The notes under the pieces are model-generated. The model saw only the letters and a program-made list of their open reading frames with translations. It was not told the origin of the DNA and searched no databases. The position numbers and the translations under genes are program-made. Shown here piece by piece: positions 53,340-64,000 of a DNA stretch of 64,000 nt. Positions within the stretch are counted from its first letter, which is position 1, and each line of letters begins with the position of its first letter. This DNA comes from Sepioteuthis lessoniana (Eukaryota; Mollusca; Cephalopoda; Myopsida; Loliginidae), in NCBI GenBank assembly GCA_963585895.1, contig OY757915.1, forward strand, positions 92,900,836 through 92,964,835, given 5' to 3'.

Positions 53340-53475
53340 CGGACTTATACCTTTTAGAATGGTATGAAACTTCTCTTCCCTCTAGCTATAAGTTGTAAAG
53401 TAACACGACTGTACTTCTACAAGGGTTGCATTGTCATTAAATAACTCCCGAAGGTTTATAACCATAGAACAAAAA
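53340..53475 (+). repeat. S1 3' part, forward, diverged
   Basis: ATGGTATGAAACTTCTCTTC, CTCTAGCTATAAGTTGTAAA, TAACACGACTGTACTTCTAC, and TGTCATTAAATAACTCCCGA. Old, 5'-truncated. Confidence 0.55.
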
Positions 53476-53479
53476 TAGC

Positions 53480-54159
53480 AAAGCAAATCCAGTCTTCTTT
53501 CTTTTTCAAGCACCTGATGTAGGCCTCCGTGTCGTGTCTAAAGCCCTGTGGGAAGAAGAAAGTAAGCATAAAATCACTATCATTCAGAATAAGTCGAACA
53601 CCAAAACGTGAACTGAGCTTTTTTTCATCATGAATATCAATCTGTTACCAAATTAACACCCAAACACTCTGAACACTTTATAAAGGAACATCCATCGCCA
53701 ATGCTGAGTATCGCTTCCAAATTTCTAGAGAAGTGAATAGTGTCACGATACAGCCTTCTCAATAGATAGTGCTTAACTGGCTCTATTTTACTGCACAATG
53801 ATAAAGTCGGATAGTTATGTTATAGAATGTTTATAATAGTTAGATATGAAGTAAAGAATATAAATTTATATATATAAATTCATATATATATATATATATA
53901 TATAAAGAATATAAATGTCAACGAATAGCTATGATGTGGATTTTTAAAGTAAAATCTCGAACACTATTTACACCTCACAAATTTAAAACAGAAAACTACT
54001 AAAGAAAATAAAATGTTTTAAAACTTTCTCATCTTTTCCGTTTAATCTTATAACTCATTCGACTGGATAAAGGTACAAAAACAGAAACGTTTAACGCTGG
54101 CAAATCATTCTATAGATAAAATATTCTGCAGAAACGCAATATTTTTTTTTCATCTCTGC
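53480..54159. other. No gene recognised
   Basis: AT-rich with an AT run at 53884-53905. AACAGAAACGTTTAACG at about 54078 is faintly hammerhead-like but lacks the other core. Confidence 0.4.
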
Positions 54160-54180
54160 ATATATATATATATATATATA

Positions 54181-54260
<80 letters not shown>

Positions 54261-54261
54261 C

Positions 54262-54292
<31 letters not shown>
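54160..54292. repeat. Interrupted AT array
   Basis: Four AT blocks separated by TACTA or GAACGA. Confidence 0.92.
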
Positions 54293-54295
<3 letters not shown>

Positions 54296-54552
54296 TCATT
54301 CTTGAATAGACTAATTTACATGCTACGCCAGCAGTAGATTGTGCATCAATTTTCACATTGATTCTTACTGAAAGATTTTTAAAATAATGCTCGAAAGCTT
54401 TCGAAACAAACCTCTTATTTTTCTAAGAAAACTTTTGATCTCCATCCGATGACCTTAGGTCGATCCCAGTTGAGAACAATCAAAGAATAAATGACATAGA
54501 AATAATACCTTTATTTGTCTTTATCGCTTTTTTCATTATATATATATATATA

Positions 54553-54900
54553 TACCCAACACCGCATGAACTGAATGTGACACAAGGTGAATTTTTAAGT
54601 GGATATTAACAAATTTAATTTTGGAGTTTTTATTCCTCGAGAGCAGTTGTCATACCAAATTTAAAGAATGCAGTCTTCCATATACTACAAGTACTTCAAT
54701 TCACGTGACTGTAGCAGCGATATGTTTTCTATTACGCTATAAAATATAATTAACCCAAACCTGGAGGGAAAGTTGTAGGATTCATATCTTTCCTCAGGGT
54801 ATTAGTATTATACGAAATCCAAAGAGTTTCGTTCAGGGTTTGGACATAGGGCACACTGTGTATTTCCTATACCACCTACTATTGTACCACAAACGCCTAC
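54553..54900 (-). repeat. S3 SINE, reverse, with internal insertion
   Basis: ACCCAACACCGCATGAACTG, TGTGACACAAGGTGAATTTT, GAGCAGTTGTCATACCAAAT and GCAGTCTTCCATATACTA, then about 75 bp of foreign sequence, then CCCAAACCTGGAGGGAAAG, TCAGGGTATTAGTATTATAC, and CGTTCAGGGTTTGGACATAG. An AT run abuts the 3' end. Confidence 0.7.
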
Positions 54901-54904
54901 ATCA

Positions 54905-54905
54905 A

Positions 54906-54957
<52 letters not shown>

Positions 54958-54958
54958 T

Positions 54959-54991
<33 letters not shown>

Positions 54992-55020
54992 AATTACTTC
55001 TCTCTCTCTCTCTCTCTCTT
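54905..55020. repeat. AT, GT, GA and CT arrays
   Basis: AT, GT, GA runs and, after a short gap, CT. GA and CT parts are complementary. Confidence 0.9.
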
Positions 55021-55224
55021 TAATGTTGATTTGTTTTTTTAATCTCCTAATTACAGAGCACATTATTTTTTTATATGATGCTAGTTTGAAGCAGAATTGA
55101 ATTCTATACAACCCTCTATCAGGGATTATACAGAACGAGATGCTTTTTTAAAATATATTTTTTTATCTTTTAGTTGTGTAAGTGATAAATAAATTTGCAG
55201 TACTTAAATTTGGAATATAACTCA

Positions 55225-55640
55225 CCACTTTTTAGCTGGACCGTCTGGCATTCATGCTGGATGGGGTGTTGAAATCAATGACAGACTCGAGGCCGAAAGG
55301 CCTCCAACTTTGGCTGGGCCACCTTCGGGTGGGCGAGTTGCAACATTGAAACCTTTGTCCCTCTTGTATCGCACTGGACCTTGCTATCCAGTTTAAGCTA
55401 TAATCAGGCATACGATCCTGGACCCAGATTTGGGTCCAAGACCGGGTAGGCTCCTCAGGCCCACATTTCACTAAGTGGGTCGATGACCAGCATAGACAAG
55501 CAGGGATCGAGCCTCGGCTCGCGCCTGATCTTCACCTCCCCAAATCCCCACAATAATCGACCTTCGAATCATTAACCTTGTGTCAAGCCCTGTCTGGTAG
55601 GAGGCAGAGACAAATAAAACTCACCACTTTCAGGGCTGAA
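55225..55640. other. GC-rich island of unknown nature
   Basis: About 415 bp clearly richer in GC than its surroundings, bordered by near-direct repeats ACTCACCACTTTTTAGCTGGA (split: ACTCACCACTTT at 55221 and 55620). The 79-residue minus-strand frame (55471-55232, starting MKCGPEEPTRSWTQ) is not low-complexity. I recognise neither a gene nor a repeat family. It could be a transposon fragment or an exon relic. Then 55640-56030 holds nothing I recognise. Confidence 0.35.
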
Positions 55641-56033
55641 GAAGTGCTTTCATTTCTAGACCACCAGACCCAGGAATTGAACATACGACCAAAAAATACG
55701 ACCAGTTATTTTATTCTTTATTCCAAATGGCATAAGAAATTTTGTTAAAGCATATGTGTGGCTCGTTTTGGTTCACGATAAAAGAAAAAAAAATGGAGAC
55801 AATCAACAATTATCAACTCTTGAACATGAAGATGATTGTCATGTTTGTAATTATTATTAGAAGCACTGGGAAGGCTCTACTCGCGTTCCCTACAAAGTCA
55901 AAGAATCGGAAAGCAAAAGATATTTAAAACAACACAAATCACCAGACAAATCTGACAGGTTCCCAATGAGATAGAGGTTAAAAGAGACTTGCTATTGCTT
56001 GATACCCGAGGAGAGCCAGCATCATTCTATATA

Positions 56034-56250
56034 TGTATTTACCCAACCCCTCCCTACATGCTGGATGTGACATAACGTCAGTTTTTAATCGGAATTTAAC
56101 AGGTTTGAATTCAGAACATGTTCTACCTCTTGGCCGGTTGCCATACTGTTTATCCATAGCTGGATGGAGAATAGCTGGATTTATATCTTTCCCAAAAGGT
56201 ATTAGCACTATGGGAAATGCAAAGGATCTCGTCCAGGATTTGAACTGTTA
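56034..56250 (-). repeat. S3 SINE, reverse
   Basis: TATTTACCCAACCCCTCCCT, GGATGTGACATAACGTCAG, CTCTTGGCCGGTTGCCATAC, AAAGGTATTAGCACTATGGG and TCGTCCAGGATTTGAACTG. The tRNA-like start is cut off at the LINE piece. Confidence 0.78.
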
Positions 56251-56257
56251 AAGTCGC

Positions 56258-56358
56258 TTACAATACTTGGAAAAGTCTCGGACGACTAAAGAGACTTGTT
56301 GTCACTCAGACTGCAAGGAAAAACCAATAGTTTAAACAGATATGAAAGCTCATAAAGA

Positions 56359-56420
<62 letters not shown>
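56258..56420 (+). mobile_element. RLE-type LINE 3' end and AAT tail
   Basis: ATACTTGGAAAAGTCTCGGA, GACTTGTTGTCACTCAGACT and AACCAATAGTTTAAAC match the last block of this LINE (ILRRVLETW, LLSLRL). A run of AAT (56366-56420) forms the tail. Confidence 0.7.
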
Positions 56421-56421
<1 letters not shown>

Positions 56422-57056
56422 CTATGCGGTGACAGAGATGAAACCATCAATTACATAATAAGCGAATGCAGCAAATTGGCACAGAAGGAGTACAAGGCTA
56501 GATACGACTGGGTGGGCAAGGTGATCCACTGGGAAATGTGCAAGAAATTTAAATTTGACTATGCCAACAAATGGTATATGCACAACCCAGCACCTGTCCT
56601 AGAAAATGACACACACAAACTCCTATGGGATACACAAACGGATCACCAAATCTCGGCCAGAAGACCAGACCTTATGATAATCAACAAAAAAGAAAAAGAG
56701 AATTTGCAGAATAGTCGACTTTGCTGTCCCGGCTGACCACAGAATAAAACTGAAAGAATGTGAAAAGAGAGATAAGTACCTCGACCATGCTAGAAAATTG
56801 AAAAAAAAAACTATGGAACATGAAGGTGACAATTGTGATTGGTGCTTTTGGCACGGTAACTAAAGGATCATTAAAGGGCCTGGAAGATTTGGAAGTTGGC
56901 GGCCGAGTTGAGACCATCCAAACAACAGCATTATTGAAAACGGCCAGAATACTGAGAAGAGTCCAGGAGACTTGAAGAGACTTGCTATAACTCAGTCTCT
57001 TGTGAAAGACCATCAGTTTACGCTGATGTGAAAAACTCTAATGAATAATAATAATA
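56421..57056 (+). mobile_element. RLE-type LINE C-terminus
   Basis: Reads LCGDRDETINYIISECSKLA (CCHC-like motif with tyrosine in place of the expected histidine), WVGKVIHWEMCKKFKFD, RRPDLMIINKK then after a small shift CRIVDFAVPADHR (the RPD...D pattern of R2-type restriction-like endonucleases), VIGAFGTVTKGSLKG and LLKTARILRRVQETW. It ends in an AAT run at 57041-57056. 5' truncated at the upstream AAT array. Two or more lesions. Confidence 0.82.
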
Positions 57057-58215
57057 ATAAAATTAAGAAAGAACATTTCAGGAGAACCAGAAAGCTACTC
57101 GCGACAAAACTATATAGCAGAACCCTTATTAAAAGAATAAATACCTGGGCTGTCCTACTCGTAAGATATTCGGGGCCTTTCTTAAAGTGGACAAGGGAAG
57201 AAATTAAACAAATGGACCAGAGAACAAGAAAACTAATGACCATGCATAAAGCGTTACATCCCAGAGATGATGTTGACAGATTATATGTGTCAAAAAAAGA
57301 AGGAGGAAGAGGACATACCAGCATTGCAGACAGCGTTGACATATCAATACAAAGACTTGAAGATTACATACAAAAGCGTAGAGGAAAACTGATTACTGCC
57401 ACCAGAAACAATACTGACAACTCGGGGCCCAACAGAACGAAAATGACCAGAAAACAAAAATGGGAAGAACAACATTTTAAGCGACTAATAAGTGAATTCT
57501 CAAACGAAAAAACATGGATATGGCCAAAAAAAGGAAACCTTAAGAGAGAAACTGAACTTCCCCTCATAGCAACCTGAAACAAAACCATAAGAACCAATCA
57601 TATCCAAGCAAGAATAGATAAGACGAAACAAAACTGCAAATTTAGGTTATGTGGTGATAGAGACGAAACGATCAATCACCTTATAAGCGAATGCAGCAAA
57701 TTAGCAAAGAAAGAGTATAAGACTAGGAACGACTGATTTTGATTTGACTATACGAACGAATGGTATCTGCACAACCCAACATCTGTCCTGAAGAATGACG
57801 CATACAAATTCCTCTGGGATTTTTAGATACAATGGATCCCCTAATCTCGGCCAGACGACAAGACCTTATAATAATCAACAAAAAATAGAACTTGCAAAAT
57901 TATGGACATTGCTGTTCCAGCGGACCACAGAGTAAAATTGAAAGAAAGTGAAAAAAGGATAAATACCTCGACCTTGCTAGTGAATTGAAAAAATAAGGTG
58001 ATATCAATTGTAATTGGTGCTCTTGGCACAGTCACCCAAGAATTAATAAACGGAGTGGAGGATTTGGAAGTTGGGGGACGAGTGGAGACCATCCAAACTA
58101 CAGCATTATTGATATCGGCTAAAATACTGAGAAGAGTCCTGGATACTTGAGGAGACTTGTTGTCACTCAATCTAACGCCGGTGTGAAAAACTCGAAAACG
58201 AGTAGCAACAACAAT
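57057..58215 (+). mobile_element. RLE-type LINE, longer C-terminal copy
   Basis: A 178-residue frame (to 57577) gives the region after the reverse transcriptase: INTWAVLLVRYSGPFLKW, RTRKLMTMHKALHPRDDV, DRLYVSKKEGGRGHTS and RKQKWEEQHFKRLISE. It continues with LCGDRDETINHLISECSKLA (the histidine present), a stop, LISARRQDL-like, IVIGAL-like and LGRVLDT-like blocks. CCHC followed by an RPD-type nuclease is the layout of R2-group LINEs. Dead through stops and shifts. A CAGCAG/AAC run lies near 58205. Confidence 0.83.
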
Positions 58216-58735
58216 AACAACAGCAGCAGCTGAATTTAGATACGTAAGTAAAATTAATGAAAGCGAGATGGGGCTTGGCTATCAAATTTTGGATGAAGTC
58301 TATAAATCAGTAAATAGAGAAAGGACTTTCGTTGGCCAAGTGAAAGTGTATAAGATCCGAAATAAAACTATGACAAATATCGGCTGCGTCATCATATCAA
58401 ATGTCATGTATCTAAGTCCAGTAATTTGGCTTAAGGAAGTAGGAAGGTTGTAACTGACAGAAAGAAAGAAAGAAAGAAAGAAAGGGAAGGAGACATTCTA
58501 AATGAGATGGAGAGTAAACAAGAAGAAAAGGAGAAAATCGTAAGAAAGAAAGAAAATAAAGAAGTAAATATAAAAGAAAGAAAGAAAGAAAGAAGTCAAA
58601 TAAAAAAAGAAGAATTCAACATCAGTAGTTTGTTTGCAGACATTTAAATGGATATACATGATTTGTAAAATATTAATTTATCCGTAATTTCATTTTTAAG
58701 TGATTGGTTGGTTGGCTGGTTGGTTGGTTGGTTGG
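58216..58735. other. No gene recognised; GAAA and TTGG arrays
   Basis: GAAA runs near 58462-58485 and 58572-58592; GGTT array at 58704-58745. A 61-residue frame (58268-58453) has no known domain. Confidence 0.5.
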
Positions 58736-59315
58736 TTGGTTGGTTTTTTATGGCATATCGACCTTTGTAGGTTATTTAACCCCAAATCCATTTTTATTTA
58801 AATCAGTTCGATTTCAAACACTTCAGTTTAGCATGAGTACGCAGTTTAATTGTGAAAAACACTTCTATTTCATGCTATTCAGTTTAGTGAAGCAGATCTA
58901 ATTCAGCTAATTTAGTTTAGTATAAATACAGATTTTGTTTACACACAGCTAAATGTCAAAACAGTTCTATATTAAACAATTCAGTTTAGTGTAAGTACAG
59001 TTTCGATGTCAAAAAACAGTTCTATTTCAAATAATTAGCATAAGCATACAGTTTAAATGTAAGTACGGTTTCAGCTTAGCATAAGTATGCCGTTAGTTCT
59101 ATTTAAACCATAGGGCCCTGTCAGATGCTACCACGCCGGGCCAGAGTGGACCTGGGAGCAATGGCAATGAAGGGGTGCTCTGTATTCCCCAAAGCCCCAG
59201 CATTGCTGGAACCTCACCATCAGATTATTTATTGTCATATCCAGGACACTCATTGGAGGGTCTTACTCCTCTGTAGAGGTGCAGTCAGTATATTCTACAG
59301 CCCCAGCTGACTGGG
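58736..59315 (-). repeat. R1 composite repeat, reverse, full length
   Basis: 3' module TGGCATATCGACCTTTGTAG at 58750, five or so tail units, head from about 59105 with CGGGCCAGAGTGGACCTGGG, CCAGCATTGCTGGAACCTCA, TCTGTAGAGGTGCAGTCAGT and GCCCCAGCTGACTGGG. One of the best heads. Confidence 0.88.
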
Positions 59316-60505
59316 CAAATTTTTAAGTGAGTTAGAACGAGTACACAAGTGATGCTATTGTTTCTTCATTGTTAAATGGTTTCAATTATTATCGTCTAAC
59401 ACTGACAATTCTATTTAATAATAATCATTTATTAAGTGATGTTGTTACAAGTATTGCTATTTAACACTAATCATTCTATTCAGCATTATTCATTCATTTG
59501 CAAATAGTTAAATGGTTCCAAGTATTGCTATGTATCACTAACAATTCAATTAAACATCAATTTTTTGTTTACACACAGTTAAATGATCAAACAGATCTAT
59601 TTCAAAGAACTCAATTTAGCGTAAGAAATTTGTTTACACACAGAAGATCGAACAATTCTATTTCAAACAATTGATTTTAGCATGTCAATAAATGTAAATA
59701 GTTTCAAATATTGCTATGCATCACTTGCAATTCAATATAACATCAGCCATTTGTTTACACAGAGTTTAATGATCAAACAGTTCTCTTTCGAACAATTCAA
59801 TTTAGCATAAGTCATTTGTTTGCGCGCAGTTTCAAGGTCAAACAATTCTATTTCAAACAATTCAGTTTAGCATTTCAGTAATGGTAAAAAAAGTAAAGTA
59901 AAGTTGTCGAAGGTGACCCGAAGTTTCCCTTTTCAATAGCTACTACACCAAAGTGTAGGTGAGGGCGCTACTCCTTCCCTGTATTGCTCCACTTTACTCT
60001 TGATCCGTACCTTATAATGCCAAGTGTTAAACAAGGAAACATCAAGTACCATGTTTTGAGTATGTGGTATGACTCGACCTGGGATTGAACCCAGCTCTCC
60101 CGGGCCATTGGCAAACACTCTAACCACTAGGCCAATGCCCGGTTTGCTATGTATCACTAACAATTCAATTAAACTTCCGTCATTTGTTTACACACAGTTA
60201 AATAATCAAATAGTTCTATTTCTAAAATTTAACTTTAGCATAAGTCATTTGTTTGGACTCAGTTTAAATGTTAAACGGTTCTATTTGACCCATTGATAGG
60301 ACCCTATCAGTTGCAACCACTCCGAGTCAGAATGAATCTGGGAGCAATGGCAATGAAAGGGTACTCCGAATTCTCGAAAGCTTCAGCATAACTGCAGTCT
60401 CACCATCAGATTGTTTTTAAGTCATACAGGACACTTGTTAGGGGCCGGTCTTACTCCTCTGCAACGATGCATTCAGAGTTGTTTACAACCCCAGCCGACA
60501 GAGCC
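59316..60505 (-). repeat. R1 composite repeat, reverse, long-type tail, with nested S2
   Basis: Tail units ATTGCTATTTAACACTAATC and CATTTGTTTACACACAGTTA over about 800 bp. S2 at 59885-60143 splits it. Head at 60285-60505 with CATTGATAGGACCCTATCAG, CTGGGAGCAATGGCAATGAA and AACCCCAGCCGACAG. Confidence 0.82.
59885..60143 (-). repeat. S2 tRNA-like SINE, reverse, nested in R1
   Basis: AAAAAAGTAAAGTAAAGTTG tail, CTACACCAAAGTGTAGGTGA, CCTTATAATGCCAAGTGTTA, GGGATTGAACCCAGCTCTCC (B box), and GGCAAACACTCTAACCACTA (A box). Nearly complete. Confidence 0.87.
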
Positions 60506-60848
60506 ATGTGATCCATATATGAATCAAATAGTTATTAAAGGAATATATATTAGTATATAAAGGAGAAAAAAAGGGAAGAAAGTTTTTATTCTTTTCTATA
60601 TTTCTCTTTTCTTTTTCGCCGTATTCATTCAAAGTTATTTTCTGTTGCACGGGAAATAATTAATGAAAAATGGCTAAAAAAAAAGTAAACTATATTTTGA
60701 AAAAAGTTGTGTGAATTAAGAATTTGGGATAAAAAAAAAAAAAGAAGGAATAAATATCACAGAAAGAAAGAAAGAAAGATTTTTTAAAAATAAAGTGGAA
60801 CAAACGAACAAATGAATGAACGAAACGCAAGAATGAAAGACAGACAAG

Positions 60849-60901
<53 letters not shown>

Positions 60902-61261
60902 GTAAGATAAAAAGAAAAAGAATAATCAAGAATGAATGAATGAATCAATCAATCAATCAAAAGAAAGGAAAGAGAGAAACGAACCAAGTTAAAAAAATGC
61001 ATAGAAAAAAGTTAAACAAAGAAGAAGAAGAAGAAGAAGTACTGAATGAAATATTAAAGAAATTAAGGGATTTCCAAAAAACACTAATCCCTCCATATTG
61101 ATTTCAAGTTTTGTTTTATTTTGTATCGATGGGAGTTTTTTCTTTGATCTCACAAAAAATGGCTTGAGTGACATAGGAAAACAAAGGCGTTGCGATAAAG
61201 TCAGTGGGCAGCAATAGGCAATCCTGAATTATCTTCCAGAATCGATATTTTTAAATGTAAA
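60506..61261. other. No gene recognised; simple repeats
   Basis: GAAA, CA and AT runs (60765-60780; 60850-60899), ATGA/AATC tetranucleotides to 60960, GAA repeat at 61020-61038. The short frames are repeat translations. Confidence 0.55.
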
Positions 61262-61530
61262 AAAGAAAAATTGGTGACTGTAGTCGAGAGGAATCCGAAG
61301 GCTCCCTTTTCGATAGGCTACTAAGCCAAGGTGTAAGGGAGGACGCTACTCCATTCTCTGGATTGCTCCACTTTACACTTGATCCTTACCTTATAATGCT
61401 GAGTATTAAATAAGGCAGCATCAAGTACCATTTTTTGAGTCTTTGGTATGACTCGACCTGGGATGAAACATCGGTCTCCCGGGCCAGTGGCAAACACTCT
61501 AACCATTATACAAATGTCTGGTTTAAAAGG
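61262..61530 (-). repeat. S2 tRNA-like SINE, reverse
   Basis: TTGGTGACTGTAGTCGAGAG, CGAAGGCTCCCTTTTCGATA, GATTGCTCCACTTTACACTT, GACTCGACCTGGGATGAAAC (decayed B box), and CAAACACTCTAACCATTATA (A box). Confidence 0.83.
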
Positions 61531-62574
61531 TGCCAACATAGAACTTTACTTAATTTTTCTTTTCTTTTTTTTTTGTATGTGTGTGTCTCAGACTCTTTGA
61601 ATATATAAAAGTAATTGTAAGAATGATTATTTAAAAGCACTGATGCTGATTAATACGGTGATTGTTTGGTTGTCGTGATACCAAATATAAAGAGAGCAAC
61701 ACGATAGCACATCAATAGATGTTACACTTCTTCAAATACAAGGTGACTCAGTTGCTTCAAATACGAAGGTGTTTTATTCGAACCCAAAATTTTATAGCAG
61801 TAAACACAAACACGAAGGTAAGAGAGAGTAGGACATTCTTAGGGTCAATGAACGAACCCCGGCTTTACAGCCACACTAAGGAGACACCCACACCCGTCGA
61901 CCTAGTCCACCTAGACAGACCCAACTCGAAATTCCGTCAGCAACTTCCGATTCCCCACTAACTTCAACTGCCGACTAACTAAATTCAAAATTATCTTTTG
62001 TTATATAATCTGTTAATAATCTCATTCAGCTAATGTTATTCAGACACGTGTCTTTAATTCTTCGGTGTAACGTCTTCTTCTTAATTATTGCATCAACCAA
62101 ATCATGATCATCACAAGTGTTCCCCTAATTTTTAGTCTTTCGTCAGCCAACTATTTGATTTGTTTATTTTCCATATCCGATAGCTAAATCCTGAATTCAA
62201 AACTTAAACATACGCGAATCTTAAAACAACCTGTCCAACTAAATAATCCTGAGGGACGGGCAATATTGTTCTTTATGATCTCAGCGAGGAAATATACTTA
62301 CACTCAAAGTCCCCAGCAACAAACCATTTTTACCAGTACAAATGAAATAACTAATATAATTATCACCGTAATTGTATTATAGCTATTTACAAAATGTTGA
62401 AACTGTGAAACTTAACTTATTAAGACAATTATTTCTGACTTTACTCAATATTTTTGCCAGATTTATCATTTGTATGTATTTTCCTAACACTTCTGTTGCG
62501 AGTAGCATCTCACTCAAACTTAATTTGTTATTTTTGAATTGATTTTATGCAATAAGAAAACTTAATATGATTTT
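61531..62574. other. No gene recognised
   Basis: AT-rich. The stretch 61840-61975 is C-rich and moderately CpG-rich (CCGTCGACCTAGTCCACC) and could be part of an LTR or gene relic. The 80-residue frame 61719-61961 spans it and has no domain I recognise. Confidence 0.4.
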
Positions 62575-63057
62575 AGTTTGGTTTGGTTTGGTTTGGTTTT
62601 ATGGCATATCAACCATTGTTGGTTACTTAATACCAAATCCATTTTTATACATAAAAACAGTTCTATTACAACAATTCAGTTTAGTATAAGCAAAGTTTCT
62701 TTTGTTTACACACAATTAAATGTCAAAACAGTTCAATTTCAAACAAATCAGATTAGCAAAAGTACACAGGTTTGATGTCAAAAACAGTTCTATTTCAAGC
62801 AACTCAGTTTAGCGTAAGTACATAATCTAGTTCTATTTAACCCATAGACCGGACCCTATCTGGTGCTACCACTCCGTGCTATAGTGGGCCTGGGGGCGAT
62901 GGCAGTGAAGGAATATTCTGCATTCCCTAAAGCTCCAGCATTGCTGGAACTTCACCATCAGATTGTTTAGTTTCATATCCAGGACTCTTGTTGAGGAAGA
63001 TCTAACCCCTTTGCAGAGAAGCAGTCAATGTATTCTACAGCCCCAGCTAACAGGGCA
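62575..63057 (-). repeat. R1 composite repeat, reverse, full length
   Basis: GGTTT run, 3' module TGGCATATCAACCATTGTTG at 62602, four tail units, head from 62840 with CCTATCTGGTGCTACCACTC, CCAGCATTGCTGGAACTTCA, GCAGAGAAGCAGTCAATG, and AGCCCCAGCTAACAGGG. A GA run follows at 63058-63100. Confidence 0.87.
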
Positions 63058-63100
63058 AGAGAGAGAGAGAGAGTGAGAGAGAGAGAAAGAGAGAGATAGA

Positions 63101-64000
63101 GGTGTGTAATTCACATTGTAATCTCATCTAAAAACAATGGTGGAGACAATCTGGAGCTGCTTCGCTTCTCTCCTAAATAATTTGATTTGATTGAATAATT
63201 TGTGTTTTATGGTCGTAATACTATTAAAGAAACTTTATGTGGTTACAATTTAAAAGAAAATTCATTTGTATCCCTAAGAAATTTTGCAAACAATGAAAAA
63301 ATCGCCAAAATGACAATCAAAGTTTTTTCAACCTGTTTCACTCCTTATTTTTTTTTATAAAATTTTGATGTTAAGCCGGGAGATCAAACACATTTTCTTT
63401 TATTTCTCTTGCAATTTTGTCATGGTTCAGCTGCTTATTCATTATTGCCGAGAAAAAATATCACTGCGGAATGAATTGTTAAAAGTGCTGTAGTTGTTGT
63501 TACTAATTAGATTTTCGGATGTCATGTCGAGTAATTCTCCTTTATAGCATCTCACAGGACAATGGAAAGGTTACTTGACAGGGCCTATCTCTTCTCCTAT
63601 AATCTTTGGGGTCTTTAGAGTACTAGGCTGAGTATTTACCCCTCAGTGATTTCTCTTAAGTCAACTGGGAGGTTAGCTAGCGTTGGTCATTTCCACTTCA
63701 AGTAACACGTGACAGATTGCGCTGAGATTACGCTGTACGAGTGACAAGGAATGATCACTGAATTGTTCAAGATTAGGATCTCAAAAAAATCTATTCATTT
63801 TTGCTCCAGAAGAAGACACCACTAATGTTGCTTAAACTAAAACACAATCAACTTAAAGACTCCGTTTTTTTCATCTGGTCAGAATACTTTGTATATAGTT
63901 ATACAGGGTGGAACGATAAACTTGTCGTCCTTAAGAAAACAACACTACACCTTTATTTTAAAACTTATATCGAAAAAATCAATTCAGGTAACTTGATTAT
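63101..64000. other. No gene recognised
   Basis: AT-rich sequence without an open frame of note. At 63903-63920 ACAGGGTGGAACGATAAAC resembles the end of a DNA transposon that would continue beyond the window. That is a guess from form only. Confidence 0.35.

Noticed and set aside
63903..64000. DNA transposon at the right edge
   Set aside because: Only an ACAGGGTG-like start is visible; the rest is outside the window, so no element is claimed.

Overview
This window looks like gene-poor nuclear DNA from an animal. It is AT-rich, packed with dinucleotide and tetranucleotide microsatellites, and built mostly from layered transposable-element copies. No complete host gene, rRNA operon or ordinary tRNA gene was recognised. 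Most open frames are low-complexity translations of microsatellites or shadows of repeats. The element types (several tRNA-like SINE families sharing modules, mariners, Penelope-like elements, LINEs with GAT-type tails, abundant AT/GATA/GAAA arrays) suggest a lophotrochozoan invertebrate, most likely a cephalopod mollusc. That is an inference from remembered repeat styles, not a database match.

The commonest component is a composite repeat, called R1 here. It has a head of about 200 bp, a tail built from degenerate units of about 50-65 bp, and a conserved 3' module reading like TGGCATTAAATAACC. About twenty copies occur in both orientations. Many later insertions sit inside R1: a solo LTR (10224-10931), a Penelope-like element (22130-23505), a mariner (27121-28022), tRNA-like SINEs (6791-7029, 53000-53255, 59885-60143) and a LINE 3' end (42223-42752). 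R1 copies in turn interrupt an older LINE (925-2570). This gives a relative order of invasion. Four further families are labelled S1 to S4. S1, S2 and S3 are tRNA-like SINEs. S4 joins a tRNA-like head to a hammerhead-ribozyme-like segment.

Layout: 0.9-2.9 kb, RLE-type LINE broken by two R1 copies; 3.0-3.3 kb, fold-back; 5.27-6.03 kb, Penelope remnant inside 150-bp inverted arms; 6.2-7.7 kb, R1 with nested S1; 7.9-8.5 kb, purine-rich tract; 8.7-9.3 kb, CpG-rich promoter-like stretch; 9.4-12.4 kb, LINE, R1 and solo LTR; 12.43-12.77 kb, fold-back with a hammerhead in each arm; 15.1-17.3 kb, two solo LTRs of a second family; 18.2 kb, mariner-type fragment; 19.4-25.1 kb, R1, S4 hammerhead SINEs and the Penelope element; 25.7-26.5 kb, compound GATA minisatellite; 26.6-28.1 kb, R1 with internally deleted mariner; 29-32 kb, AT arrays, decayed mariner and a solo LTR; 33.8-34.8 kb, LINE with reverse transcriptase; 35.4-36.1 kb, minisatellite; 36-46 kb, SINEs, R1, LINE ends and a 5S rRNA-like piece; 46.8-49.5 kb, a degenerate duplication loaded with different insertions; 50-58.2 kb, LINE fragments; 58.7-63.1 kb, three reverse R1 copies.

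The most interesting signals are the hammerhead-ribozyme-like motifs in three contexts (Penelope end, fold-back arms, tRNA-like SINE); two mariners sharing one internal deletion with TTAGGG-type filler; an S1 SINE insertion paired with its apparent empty site; 3' and central modules shared across otherwise different SINE families; and a 5S-rRNA-like segment.
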